From contig JBEARL010000018.1 of NCBI GenBank assembly GCA_041163265.1, forward strand, positions 1 through 20,290: a DNA stretch of 20,290 nucleotides, given 5' to 3'. Positions within the stretch are counted from its first letter, which is position 1, and each line of letters starts with the position of its first letter. This document shows, piece by piece, positions 1-6,946 of this stretch. The notes beneath the pieces are model-generated. The model was not told where the DNA came from, did not search any database, and saw only the letters and a program-made list of their open reading frames with translations. The stretch is from CSBr16-57R1 sp041163265 (GTDB taxonomy: Bacteria > Actinomycetota > Nitriliruptoria > Nitriliruptorales > Nitriliruptoraceae). The translations under genes were made by a program, and so were the position numbers.

Positions 1-590
1 GCCGAGAGGCGAACGACCGGCAGCTCCTCCTTCGCGACGGACACCCGCCCGACGACCCGCCAGGCCACCGCCCGACCGCCGGCGTCGGTCAGCACCACCC
101 GGTCCCCGACCGCGAGCTCGACGAGGCTCGCGAAGGCGCCGAGGCCCTCGGTCCGGCTGTCGACGTGGGCGGCGAGGACGGCGGTGCCGGGTGCGCCCGG
201 CACCGCGGCGCGCCGGTCCCACCCGACGACCGCCGGCGAGGCGGGGATCGCGACGTCGCCGGCGGCGTCGAGGCCGACCGGCTCGACCGGCAGCTCCGCG
301 CCGAGGGCCGGCACCTCGACGCGGACGGGCCAGCGGTCCGTCTCGACGCGACCGGCGACCGCGGTCACGGTGGCGCCGGTCGCCGCGACGGACCCACCGT
401 CGGGACCCGCGCCGGCGACGGTGACGGGTGGGGCGTCACCCAGCGCGGTCGGGGGCCGCGTCGCGGCCCAGCCCAGCGGGGCCCCGACGAACAGGGCCAG
501 CCCGACCGCGACCGCACCGCGGCCCCACCAGGGCCCCGCCGGCGCGCGACCCGATGCGCGCCGGCTGGGACCCGGGTGGGGGCGGCGCAC
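1..590 (-). CDS. Class E/F-type sortase, C-terminus cut by window edge
   Basis: A minus-strand frame reads open from a GTG at 590 to the window edge (196 codons; the C-terminal end with the expected catalytic Cys and Arg lies outside). Residues about 21-44 form a membrane anchor (WWGRG then a hydrophobic run), followed by a Pro/Ala/Gly linker. The sortase barrel starts near residue 88, with PVRVEVPALGAELPVEPVG, then GWDRRAAVPGAPGTAVLAAHVDS. His142 in AAHVDS is the expected catalytic histidine, and the following GLGAF-x-L segment is typical of actinobacterial class E/F sortases. Family knowledge: a membrane-anchored transpeptidase that links cell-wall proteins through a C-terminal sorting motif. 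The GTG lies 2 bp after the stop of the DUF4397 gene, so the two are probably co-translated, and that protein is the obvious candidate substrate. I see no strong Shine-Dalgarno, which fits coupling. The exact start is uncertain. Confidence 0.85.
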   Translation of the reverse strand, partial: MRRPHPGPSRRASGRAPAGPWWGRGAVAVGLALFVGAPLGWAATRPPTALGDAPPVTVAGAGPDGGSVAATGATVTAVAGRVETDRWPVRVEVPALGAELPVEPVGLDAAGDVAIPASPAVVGWDRRAAVPGAPGTAVLAAHVDSRTEGLGAFASLVELAVGDRVVLTDAGGRAVAWRVVGRVSVAKEELPVVRLS

Positions 591-592
591 CG

Positions 593-1396
593 TCAGCGGC
601 GCCGGACGGCGACCGGGGCGAGGACGAGCGCCAGGCCGAGGACCATCAGCCCCGCGACCGCGGCCGGCAGCCCGCTCGACGCCACCAGACCGGCCTCGCC
701 TGCGCCGATGTCCCCGACGGCGACCGCGTCGACCGTCGCCGTCACGATCGTCGGCAGCGTGTCGCCCGTGTCCGGCCCGACGGCGTAGACGAGGAGCAGC
801 TCGTCGGCCGCGACGGTCAGCGTCCCGAGGTCGATCGCGATCTCGTTCGTGCCGGTCGCGCGGATGCCGACGTCCGCGACCGTCGCGCCGTCCGGCAGGT
901 CGATGCGGGCGGTCTGCCCGTCGAGCACGCCGGCCAGCAGGACCTCGGTGCCGGCGAGGACGTCGACCGCGCCGAAGTCGGCGAGGTGGAACGGCTGGAT
1001 GCCGGCCATCGTGGTGCGGTTCTCGTAGGCGGCCAGCTTCGGCGCGCCGAGCGCGTCGAGGTGGGCGGCGACGGTGACGCTCGTGCCCGACGTGAGCGTC
1101 GCGTCGAGCGAGAGGACCGGGTCGGTGGTGCCGGTCGCGGCGACGACGATCTCGACGTCGCCCTCGGGCAGCGTGGTGACGATCGGCGCGTCGGCGAACT
1201 CCATCGCCTCGATGGCGACCTCGCCGTCGATCAGGATGTCGACGACCAGGTCGGGCACGCCGTGGACGACGACGACCTCGGCCGTGCCGGTCTGCGCGGC
1301 GGCGACGGCCGGGACGGCGAGGAGCGCCGCGGCGCCGAGGCCGGCGGCGAGCCGGGACCGCGCGCCGCGCGGACGGGTGGACGGGGTGGAGCGCAT
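593..1396 (-). CDS. Secreted DUF4397 domain protein with sorting-signal-like C-terminus
   Basis: 267 aa. The ATG at 1396 was chosen because GAGAGG lies just upstream and a signal peptide follows at once: an Arg-rich n-region, a hydrophobic stretch at 16-33 and an AAA cleavage site near 34. An upstream in-frame ATG would only add a low-complexity Arg/Pro leader. Residues about 39-130 match the DUF4397 beta-sandwich pattern (AEVVVVHGVPD, a 'LPEGDVEIVVAATG'-like strand, VTVAAHLDALGAP). A second beta-rich half follows. The C-terminus (239-267) has the layout of a cell-wall sorting signal: SSGLPAAVAG, a hydrophobic segment, then RRR. The would-be LPXTG reads LPAAV, so the motif is degenerate or the tail is simply a membrane anchor. 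It lies directly upstream of the sortase in one transcription unit. DUF4397 proteins are extracellular; their molecular role is not established. Confidence 0.88.
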   Translation of the reverse strand: MRSTPSTRPRGARSRLAAGLGAAALLAVPAVAAAQTGTAEVVVVHGVPDLVVDILIDGEVAIEAMEFADAPIVTTLPEGDVEIVVAATGTTDPVLSLDATLTSGTSVTVAAHLDALGAPKLAAYENRTTMAGIQPFHLADFGAVDVLAGTEVLLAGVLDGQTARIDLPDGATVADVGIRATGTNEIAIDLGTLTVAADELLLVYAVGPDTGDTLPTIVTATVDAVAVGDIGAGEAGLVASSGLPAAVAGLMVLGLALVLAPVAVRRR

Positions 1397-1601
1397 GGGG
1401 ACCTCTCGGGGGCGGGCGACCCGGCGCGGGGCGGCGGGTCGCGGCGTGCGGCACGGGGACCCGCGCCGGCGGCGAGGGTGGGTGCCGCGCCGCCACCGCG
1501 ACGCCGCGGAGGCGTCCGTCCGGGGCATCGGCAGGCGACCGTGACCGCCGCGCCGCCGCGCCGCGAGGACCGCGCGAGCCGGCCGTGAGGACCGCCGCCG
1601 G

Positions 1602-3485
1602 TCAGGCCGGGGCCGCGCCGCCCTTCGCGCGCTTCGCCGTCCGACCGCGGACCGTCGCGGCCAGCTCGGCCTTGCGCAGCCGCACGGCCGACGGGGTGAC
1701 CTCGACCGCCTCGTCCTCGCGGATGAACTCGAGGGCCTGGTCGAGCGAGAGCAGCCGCGGCGGCGCGAGGCGGACCAGCTCGTCGCCGGTGGCCGACCGC
1801 ACGTTGGAGAGCTTCTTCTCCTTCGCGGGGTTCACGTCCATGTCCTCGGCGCGGGCGTTCTCGCCGACGATCATCCCCTCGTACACGTCGGCGCCGGGTG
1901 AGACGAACAGCTGCCCGCGCTCCTGCAGGTTCAGCAGCGCGAACTGCGTCGCGGCGCCGGTGCGGTCCGCGACGAGCGAGCCGTTCGGACGGGTCCGGAT
2001 CTCGCCCTGCCACGGCTCGTAGCCGTCGAAGGCGCCGTGGAGGATCCCCGTGCCGCGGGTCTCGGTGAGGAACTCGGTCCGGAACCCGATCAGGCCGCGC
2101 GCCGGCACCCGGTACTCGAGCCGGGTCCAGCCCGAGCCGTGCGCGATCATCTGCTGCATCCGGCCCTTGCGCAGGCCGAGGAGCTGGGTGACCACGCCCA
2201 CGTAGTCGTCCGGCACGTCGATCGAGAGCGCCTCGAACGGCTCGTGGACGACGCCGTCGATCTCGCGCGTGACGACCCGCGGCTTCCCGACGGTCAGCTC
2301 GAAGCCCTCGCGGCGCATCGTCTCGACGAGGACCGCGAGCTGCAGCTCGCCGCGGCCCTGGACCTCCCACGTGTCGGGCCGCTCGGTCGGCAGCACCCGG
2401 ATCGAGACGTTGCCGATCAGCTCGGCGTCCAGCCGCTCCTCGATCTGGCGGGCGGTCAGGCGCGTGCCGTCGCGGCCTGCGAGCGGCGACGTGTTCACGC
2501 CGAGCGTCATCCCCAGCGACGGCTCGTCGACCCGCAGCACCGGCAGCGGGCGCGGGTCCTCGGGGTCCGCGAGCGTCTCGCCGATGGTCACGTCGGGGAT
2601 GCCCGCGACGGCGATGAGGTCGCCCGGGCCGGCCTCGTCGACGGGCACCCGCTCGAGGGCGCGGGTCAGCGACAGCTCGGCGAGCTTCACGCGCTGGACG
2701 CTGCCGTCGGTCCGGCACCACGCGACCTGCTGGCCGCGCCGGACGGTGCCGTTGCGCACCCGGCAGATCGCGAGCCGGCCGAGGTACGGCGAGGCGTCGA
2801 GGTTCGTGACCAGGGCCTGGAACGGGTGCGTCGGGTCGTGACGCGGCGGCGGGACGTGGTCGAGGATCGCGGTGAACAGCGGCCGCAGGTCCTCCCCCGG
2901 CACCGCCGGGTCCAGCGTCGCCGTGCCGTCGCGGGCGACCGTGTAGAGGACCGGCAGGTCGATCTGGGCGTCGTCGGCGCCCAGCTCGATCAGCAGCGAG
3001 AGCGACTCGTCGACGACCTCGGCGACGCGGGCGTCCGGGCGGTCGATCTTGTTCACGACGAGCAGGATCGGGAGTCCGGCCTCGAGGGCCTTGCGGACCA
3101 CGAACCGGGTCTGGGGCAGCGGCCCCTCGGCGGCGTCGACCAGCAGCAGCGCCCCGTCGACCATCGCGAGCGCCCGCTCGACCTCGCCACCGAAGTCGGC
3201 GTGACCCGGCGTGTCGACGATGTTCAGGGTGACACGGGCGTCGGCCGGGGCGCCGGGGCGCAGGTCGGGGACCTCGACCGAGGTGTTCTTCGCGAGGATG
3301 GTGATGCCGCGCTCGCGCTCGAGCGCGTTCGAGTCCATGACCCGCTCTGCGACCTCCTGGTTCGCCCGGAACACGCCGGACTGCCAGAGCATCGCGTCGA
3401 CCAGCGTCGTCTTCCCGTGGTCGACGTGGGCGACGATCGCGAGGTCGCGGAGGTCCTCGCGCGGGACGAGGGAGGGGCTGGTCAC
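1602..3485 (-). CDS. typA: Translational GTPase TypA/BipA
   Basis: 627 aa, full length for the family. GTP-binding motifs are all present: G1 AHVDHGKT (19-26), switch I ERERGITIL with Thr62, G3 DTPGH (91-95, His95 catalytic) and G4 NKID (145-148). Downstream come an EF-Tu-like domain II, an EF-G-like domain III/V region (LGMTLGVNTSPLAGRDG, GRGELQLAVLVETMRREGFEL) and the TypA-specific C-terminal domain ending in a basic tail (VRGRTAKRAKGG). Family knowledge: ribosome-binding GTPase that assists 50S assembly and stress or cold adaptation. The start is a GTG at 3485, set by the usual short distance to G1. It follows pdxH on the same strand across an 81-bp gap that holds a perfect hairpin and a TACCGT -10-like element, so it probably has its own promoter. 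Confidence 0.97.
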   Translation of the reverse strand: MTSPSLVPREDLRDLAIVAHVDHGKTTLVDAMLWQSGVFRANQEVAERVMDSNALERERGITILAKNTSVEVPDLRPGAPADARVTLNIVDTPGHADFGGEVERALAMVDGALLLVDAAEGPLPQTRFVVRKALEAGLPILLVVNKIDRPDARVAEVVDESLSLLIELGADDAQIDLPVLYTVARDGTATLDPAVPGEDLRPLFTAILDHVPPPRHDPTHPFQALVTNLDASPYLGRLAICRVRNGTVRRGQQVAWCRTDGSVQRVKLAELSLTRALERVPVDEAGPGDLIAVAGIPDVTIGETLADPEDPRPLPVLRVDEPSLGMTLGVNTSPLAGRDGTRLTARQIEERLDAELIGNVSIRVLPTERPDTWEVQGRGELQLAVLVETMRREGFELTVGKPRVVTREIDGVVHEPFEALSIDVPDDYVGVVTQLLGLRKGRMQQMIAHGSGWTRLEYRVPARGLIGFRTEFLTETRGTGILHGAFDGYEPWQGEIRTRPNGSLVADRTGAATQFALLNLQERGQLFVSPGADVYEGMIVGENARAEDMDVNPAKEKKLSNVRSATGDELVRLAPPRLLSLDQALEFIREDEAVEVTPSAVRLRKAELAATVRGRTAKRAKGGAAPA

Positions 3486-3539
3486 GGCGTTCCGCTCGGG
3501 AGGGCGCGGGACGGGGTGGCCGGCGCGGTGGGGAGGGCG

Positions 3540-3560
3540 GGACGGTAGCGGGGACCGTCC
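3540..3560 (-). terminator. Hairpin between pdxH and typA (candidate terminator)
   Basis: Perfect 7-bp inverted repeat GGACGGT / ACCGTCC with a 7-nt loop, starting 6 bp past the pdxH stop codon. No T-tract follows, as is common in very GC-rich actinobacteria. The same bases contain TACCGT on the minus strand (3547-3542), a possible -10 for typA, so the element could serve either role. Confidence 0.45.
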
Positions 3561-3566
3561 GGAGGC

Positions 3567-4211
3567 CTACGGCTGCAACCGCTCCACCGTCCAGCCGCCG
3601 GCCACGTCGGGCCGCATGCGCAGCCGGTCGTGCCGGCGCGAGCGCCGACCCTGCCAGAACTCGACCTCGACCGGCGTCAGCGCGTACCCGCCCCAGTCGG
3701 GCGGACGCGGCACGTCCTCGACGCCCTCGAACCGCGCTTCGACCTCGGCGACGACCGCCTCGTACGCGGCACGGGACGCGACCGGGCGCGACTGCCGGCT
3801 GGCCCAGGCCGAGAGGCGGCTGCCGCGCGGGCGCGACGCGAAGTACGCGTCGCTGGCCGCGTCGTCGAGCGCCACGACCGGACCGCGCAGCCGGACCTGC
3901 CGCTCGAGCGGCTGCCAGTGCAGCACCAGCGCCGCATGGGGCGTCGCCGCCAGCTGCGCGCCCTTCGTCGAGGACCGGTCGGTGAACCAGACGACGTCCT
4001 CGGCGCGGATGCCCCGCAGCAGCACGACGCGGGCGTCGGGCCGACCCTCGGCGTCGACGGTCGCCAGCGTCATCGCGTTCGGCTCGTCGATGTCGGCCGC
4101 CACCGCGTCGGCGACCCACCGCTCCAGCTGGCGCAGCGGATGCTCCGCGAGGTCCGCCCGGCCGAGGCTGCCGACGGCGTAGTCGCGGCGGGACCGCTCG
4201 ACCGCGTCCAC
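3567..4211 (-). CDS. pdxH: Pyridoxamine/pyridoxine 5'-phosphate oxidase
   Basis: 214 aa, normal for PdxH. Catalyses FMN-dependent oxidation of PNP/PMP to pyridoxal 5'-phosphate in vitamin B6 synthesis and salvage; cytosolic homodimer. Family signatures in order: DEPNAMTLATVDAEGRPDAR, the FMN-binding strand RVVLLRG, VWFTDRSSTKGAQL, the SRLSAWASRQS segment, and the C-terminal signature RRSRRHDRLRM plus GGWTVERLQP at the very end. The start is a GTG at 4211 with a strong Shine-Dalgarno (GGGGGAGGG) upstream. A minus-strand TAGCCT at 4268-4263 lies upstream as a candidate -10. The gene diverges from the ligase gene across 81 bp that contain a perfect inverted repeat. Confidence 0.97.
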   Translation of the reverse strand: MDAVERSRRDYAVGSLGRADLAEHPLRQLERWVADAVAADIDEPNAMTLATVDAEGRPDARVVLLRGIRAEDVVWFTDRSSTKGAQLAATPHAALVLHWQPLERQVRLRGPVVALDDAASDAYFASRPRGSRLSAWASRQSRPVASRAAYEAVVAEVEARFEGVEDVPRPPDWGGYALTPVEVEFWQGRRSRRHDRLRMRPDVAGGWTVERLQP

Positions 4212-4229
4212 GGACCCTCCCCCGGGTCG

Positions 4230-4251
4230 GGCCCGCGTTCGCCGGCGGGCC
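4230..4251. promoter_or_regulatory. Inverted repeat in the pdxH / ligase divergent region
   Basis: GGCCCGC, an 8-nt spacer, then GCGGGCC: perfect 7-bp arms in the 81-bp gap between two divergent start codons. AGGCTA at 4263-4268 gives TAGCCT on the minus strand, a plausible -10 for pdxH, which puts the repeat in the early pdxH leader. It may be an operator or an RNA hairpin; at this GC content, chance is not excluded. Confidence 0.35.
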
Positions 4252-4292
4252 GCCCGCGTGGCAGGCTACGGGTCGCCGCGGGAGGGGGACCC

Positions 4293-5780
4293 ATGGCGAC
4301 GCCCGAGCAGCTGGCCGACGAGCTGGCGCGGCTCCGCGCGCTCGTCGACGTCGGCGCGCTGGTCGACGGGGCCGGGCTGCTCGGCGTCGAGATGGAGCTG
4401 CACCTCGTCGACCCCGACGGCATGCCGGCGGCCCGGAACGCCGAGGTGCTCGCGGGCCTCGCCGGCGGCGACGTCGGCGCCGACGTGCAGCGCGAGCTCG
4501 CGCGGTTCAACGTCGAGGCGAACCTGCCGCCCGTCGCGCTCGACGCCGCGCCGCTCAGCGGCGTCCGGCGCATGCTCGACGAGGTCCGCGCCGCCGTCGC
4601 GGCGGCCGACCCGCCGACGACCGCCGTCGCGGTCGGCATCCTCCCGACGCTCGGCGTCGAGCACCTCACGCGGGCGAACATCTCGGAGAAGCCGCGGTAC
4701 CACGCGCTCGACGCGCGCATCATCGGGCTGCGCGGCGGCGCGATCCGCGTCGACATCGACGGGACCGACGCCGGTGGCGACCGGCTCGACGTGACGCTCG
4801 ACACGATCCTGCTCGAGGCCGCGGCGACCAGCCTCCAGATCCACCTCGACCTGCCGGCCGACGGGTACGCGGCCAGCTGGAACACGGCGCAGGCGGTCGC
4901 GGGCCTGCAGGTGGCGCTGGCGGCGAACTCGCCGCTGGTGCTGGGCCGCCGCCTCTGGCACGAGTCCCGCATCCCGGTCTTCGAGCGCATCATCGACCTG
5001 CGCAGCGACGCCGACCGCGCCGCCGGCGTCCCGCCGCGCGTATGGTTCGGGGCGGACTGGATCGCCCACCCGGCCGACCCGTTCGCCGAGAACCTCGAGC
5101 GGTTCCCGCCGCTGCTCGACGACGCGGACGCCGACCCGGACGCGGACGACGCGCGGCCCGACGCGCTGACCGCCCTGCGGCTGCACAACGGCACCGTGTG
5201 GCGGTGGAACCGGCCCGTGTACGCCCTGCTGCCCGCCGGGCCGACGCTCAGGATCGAGAACCGCGTGCTCAGCGCCCCGCCGACCGCCGCCGACGCGGCC
5301 GCCGACGTCGCGCTGTTCCTCGGCCTGGTCGCGGGGCTGCGCGACCGCGCCGACGAGCTGACCGCCCGCCTGCCGTTCGCCGCGGCCGAGGCCGGGTTCC
5401 GGGCCGCGGCCCGCCACGGCCTCGGCGCGACGCTGCCATGGCCGGTGGGACTCGGTGTCGACCCGGGTGCGGCCGGTGCCGCGCCGGACGCGGACGGCGT
5501 CGCGCCGCACGCGCCCGCCGACCTCCTGCGCGGCGGACTGCTCGACGTCGCCGCCGCGGGGCTCGCGTCGCTCGGCGTCGCCGACGCCGAGGCCGGACCG
5601 GCCCTCGACACCATCGCCGCGCGGGCGGCGGCCGGCCGCAACGGGGCGACGTGGCAGCTCGACGCGCTCGCCGCCGAGGAGCGGACGCACACGCGACCCG
5701 AGGCGCTGCGCCGGCTGGTCCGCCGGTACCGCGAGCTGCAGGACGCGGGCGAGCCGGTCCACGCCTGGCCGGTCCCGTGA
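4293..5780 (+). CDS. GCS2-family glutamate-cysteine ligase-like enzyme
   Basis: 495 aa. The ATG at 4293 follows GGAGGGGG at ideal spacing. The protein matches a family common in actinobacteria that is annotated as glutamate-cysteine ligase: LLGVEMELHLVD (acidic pair Glu33/Glu35, metal-ATP side), RNAEVLAGLAGG, RELARFNVEANLPP, GILPTLGVEHLT then KPRYHALDARI, ALRLHNGTVWRWNRPVY, LRIENRVLSAPPT, GRNGATWQ and the C-terminal EPVHAWP. Established: GCS2-fold enzymes couple ATP to gamma-carboxylate amide formation on glutamate. Not established here: the acceptor. The neighbourhood encodes Mca, implying mycothiol as the main thiol, so a classical glutathione role is doubtful. The stop overlaps the GTG of the next gene by 4 bp (GTGA), so ligase and hydrolase are translationally coupled. 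Confidence 0.88.
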   Translation: MATPEQLADELARLRALVDVGALVDGAGLLGVEMELHLVDPDGMPAARNAEVLAGLAGGDVGADVQRELARFNVEANLPPVALDAAPLSGVRRMLDEVRAAVAAADPPTTAVAVGILPTLGVEHLTRANISEKPRYHALDARIIGLRGGAIRVDIDGTDAGGDRLDVTLDTILLEAAATSLQIHLDLPADGYAASWNTAQAVAGLQVALAANSPLVLGRRLWHESRIPVFERIIDLRSDADRAAGVPPRVWFGADWIAHPADPFAENLERFPPLLDDADADPDADDARPDALTALRLHNGTVWRWNRPVYALLPAGPTLRIENRVLSAPPTAADAAADVALFLGLVAGLRDRADELTARLPFAAAEAGFRAAARHGLGATLPWPVGLGVDPGAAGAAPDADGVAPHAPADLLRGGLLDVAAAGLASLGVADAEAGPALDTIAARAAAGRNGATWQLDALAAEERTHTRPEALRRLVRRYRELQDAGEPVHAWPVP

Positions 5781-6853
5781 GCCTCCCGCCACCGGCCGCC
5801 GCGCCGGACGCCGCCGCGGGGCTGCAGGTCCTCGATCCCGTCGACCCCGACCTCCTGGAGCTCGACGCGTGGACGCTGCTCGGCCGGCTCGGCCGGCCGA
5901 CGCTGCTGCGCGTGCCGGCGGTCGACCCCGACCCGGCATGGCGGCCGCGGGCGGTGGTGGTGCTGCAGCACGGCGACGAGCACACGGGCCTCGACGCGCT
6001 GCTCCGGGTGCTGCGCGAGGATCCGCCGCGGCCGTACGACCTGCACGTGCTGGTCGGGAACGTCACCGCCGCGCTGGCGCCGCCGGGCTTCGCGCACCGG
6101 ATGCTGCCGGGCCAGCCCGACATGAACCGCGCCTGGCGGCCGGACGGCACCGTCGAGGTCCCCGACGACCCGCTCAGCGTCGCGACCCGCGAGGCGCTGC
6201 GCCGGCTGCGGGCGCTCGACCTCGCGGCGCTCGTCGACCTGCACAACACCACCGGCGCGAACCCGTTCCACGCGCTCGTGGCCCGGACCGGCGCGGCCGA
6301 ACTGGAGCTCGCGGCGCTGTTCACGACGACGGTGGTCGAGTGGGACCAGCGCCGGCACACGCTGATGGAGGCGCTGGCCGACCGCTGCCCCTGCGTCTCC
6401 GTCGAGTGCGGCCTGGCCGGCCCGCAGGCGTCGCTGGCGTTCGCCGTCGACGGCCTGCGGCGCTACCTCGGCGCGCCCGACCCGGGTGCGCTCGGGACGC
6501 GGACGCGAGTCGAGCTGCTGGGACGGATGCGCCGCGTCGAGCTCGAGCCCGGCGTCCGCCTGCGGTTCGGCGGCGACCTCGACGACGAGGTCGACCTGGT
6601 CGTCGTGGCCGACGCCGACCGGCGCAACGGCGTGCACCAGGAGCCCGGGTGGACGCTCGGCGCCTACCGGCCGGACGAGCCGCGGCCGCTGCGCGTCGTC
6701 GACACCGACGGCACCGACGTCACCGACGAGCTGCTGGCGTTCGAGGACGGGACGATCCGGGTGGTCGCGCCGGCCACGCCCCTGATGATGACGCGGACGG
6801 TCGCCGCGGCCCGGGCCGACTGCCTGACCTACCTGCTGGCCCGGGTGGGGTGA
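5777..6853 (+). CDS. AstE/AspA-family zinc hydrolase (succinylglutamate desuccinylase/aspartoacylase-like)
   Basis: 358 aa from a GTG at 5777 that overlaps the ligase stop (GTGA). The fold is the M14-like AstE/AspA amidohydrolase. Expected zinc ligands: His65 and Glu68 in QHGDEHTG, then His156 in VDLHNTTG. Other signatures: DMNRAW at 115-120 (family DxNRxF) and Glu210 in SVECG, the expected general base. A beta-rich C-terminal region (about 240-358) follows. Family knowledge: removes an acyl group from N-acyl amino acids such as succinylglutamate or acetylaspartate. The substrate here is unknown. No arginine-succinyltransferase pathway genes (astA, astB, astC, astD) are near, which argues against a role in arginine catabolism. 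Coupling to an amide-forming ligase suggests it acts on that enzyme's product or precursor. Confidence 0.86.
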   Translation: MSLPPPAAAPDAAAGLQVLDPVDPDLLELDAWTLLGRLGRPTLLRVPAVDPDPAWRPRAVVVLQHGDEHTGLDALLRVLREDPPRPYDLHVLVGNVTAALAPPGFAHRMLPGQPDMNRAWRPDGTVEVPDDPLSVATREALRRLRALDLAALVDLHNTTGANPFHALVARTGAAELELAALFTTTVVEWDQRRHTLMEALADRCPCVSVECGLAGPQASLAFAVDGLRRYLGAPDPGALGTRTRVELLGRMRRVELEPGVRLRFGGDLDDEVDLVVVADADRRNGVHQEPGWTLGAYRPDEPRPLRVVDTDGTDVTDELLAFEDGTIRVVAPATPLMMTRTVAAARADCLTYLLARVG

Positions 6854-6909
6854 CCACGATCGGCCCCACCGCCGGACGCGGGAGCGCAGGACGGGCACTC
6901 CGACCGGCC

Positions 6910-6915
6910 TAGCAT
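6910..6915 (+). promoter_or_regulatory. Candidate -10 (TAGCAT) for the glycine-rich gene
   Basis: TAGCAT fits TANNNT and lies 31 bp before the GTG at 6947, with AGGGGG between. No clear -35 hexamer is seen 16-18 bp upstream. Confidence 0.4.
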
Positions 6916-6946
6916 CCGCTCAGCCGAGCCGCAGGGGGCTCCCCTC

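Noticed and set aside
593..680. A canonical LPXTG sorting motif in the DUF4397 protein.
   Set aside because: The position reads LPAAV; only the hydrophobic segment and basic tail fit, so no canonical motif is claimed.
1397..1601. Riboswitch or small RNA in the 205-bp gap between typA and the DUF4397 gene.
   Set aside because: Only a long-loop GCGGGTC/GACCCGC pair and GC-rich low complexity are visible; nothing matches a known RNA class.
1231..4119. A 962-residue minus-strand open frame.
   Set aside because: It is a Pro/Arg/Ala/Gly-rich shadow of typA, pdxH and the DUF4397 gene in another frame, without any domain pattern. Stops are rare at this GC content.
4070..6898. A 942-residue minus-strand open frame opposite the ligase-hydrolase pair.
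   Set aside because: Low-complexity Arg/Ser/Pro composition; the plus-strand frames carry clear catalytic motifs, Shine-Dalgarno and coupled start and stop codons.
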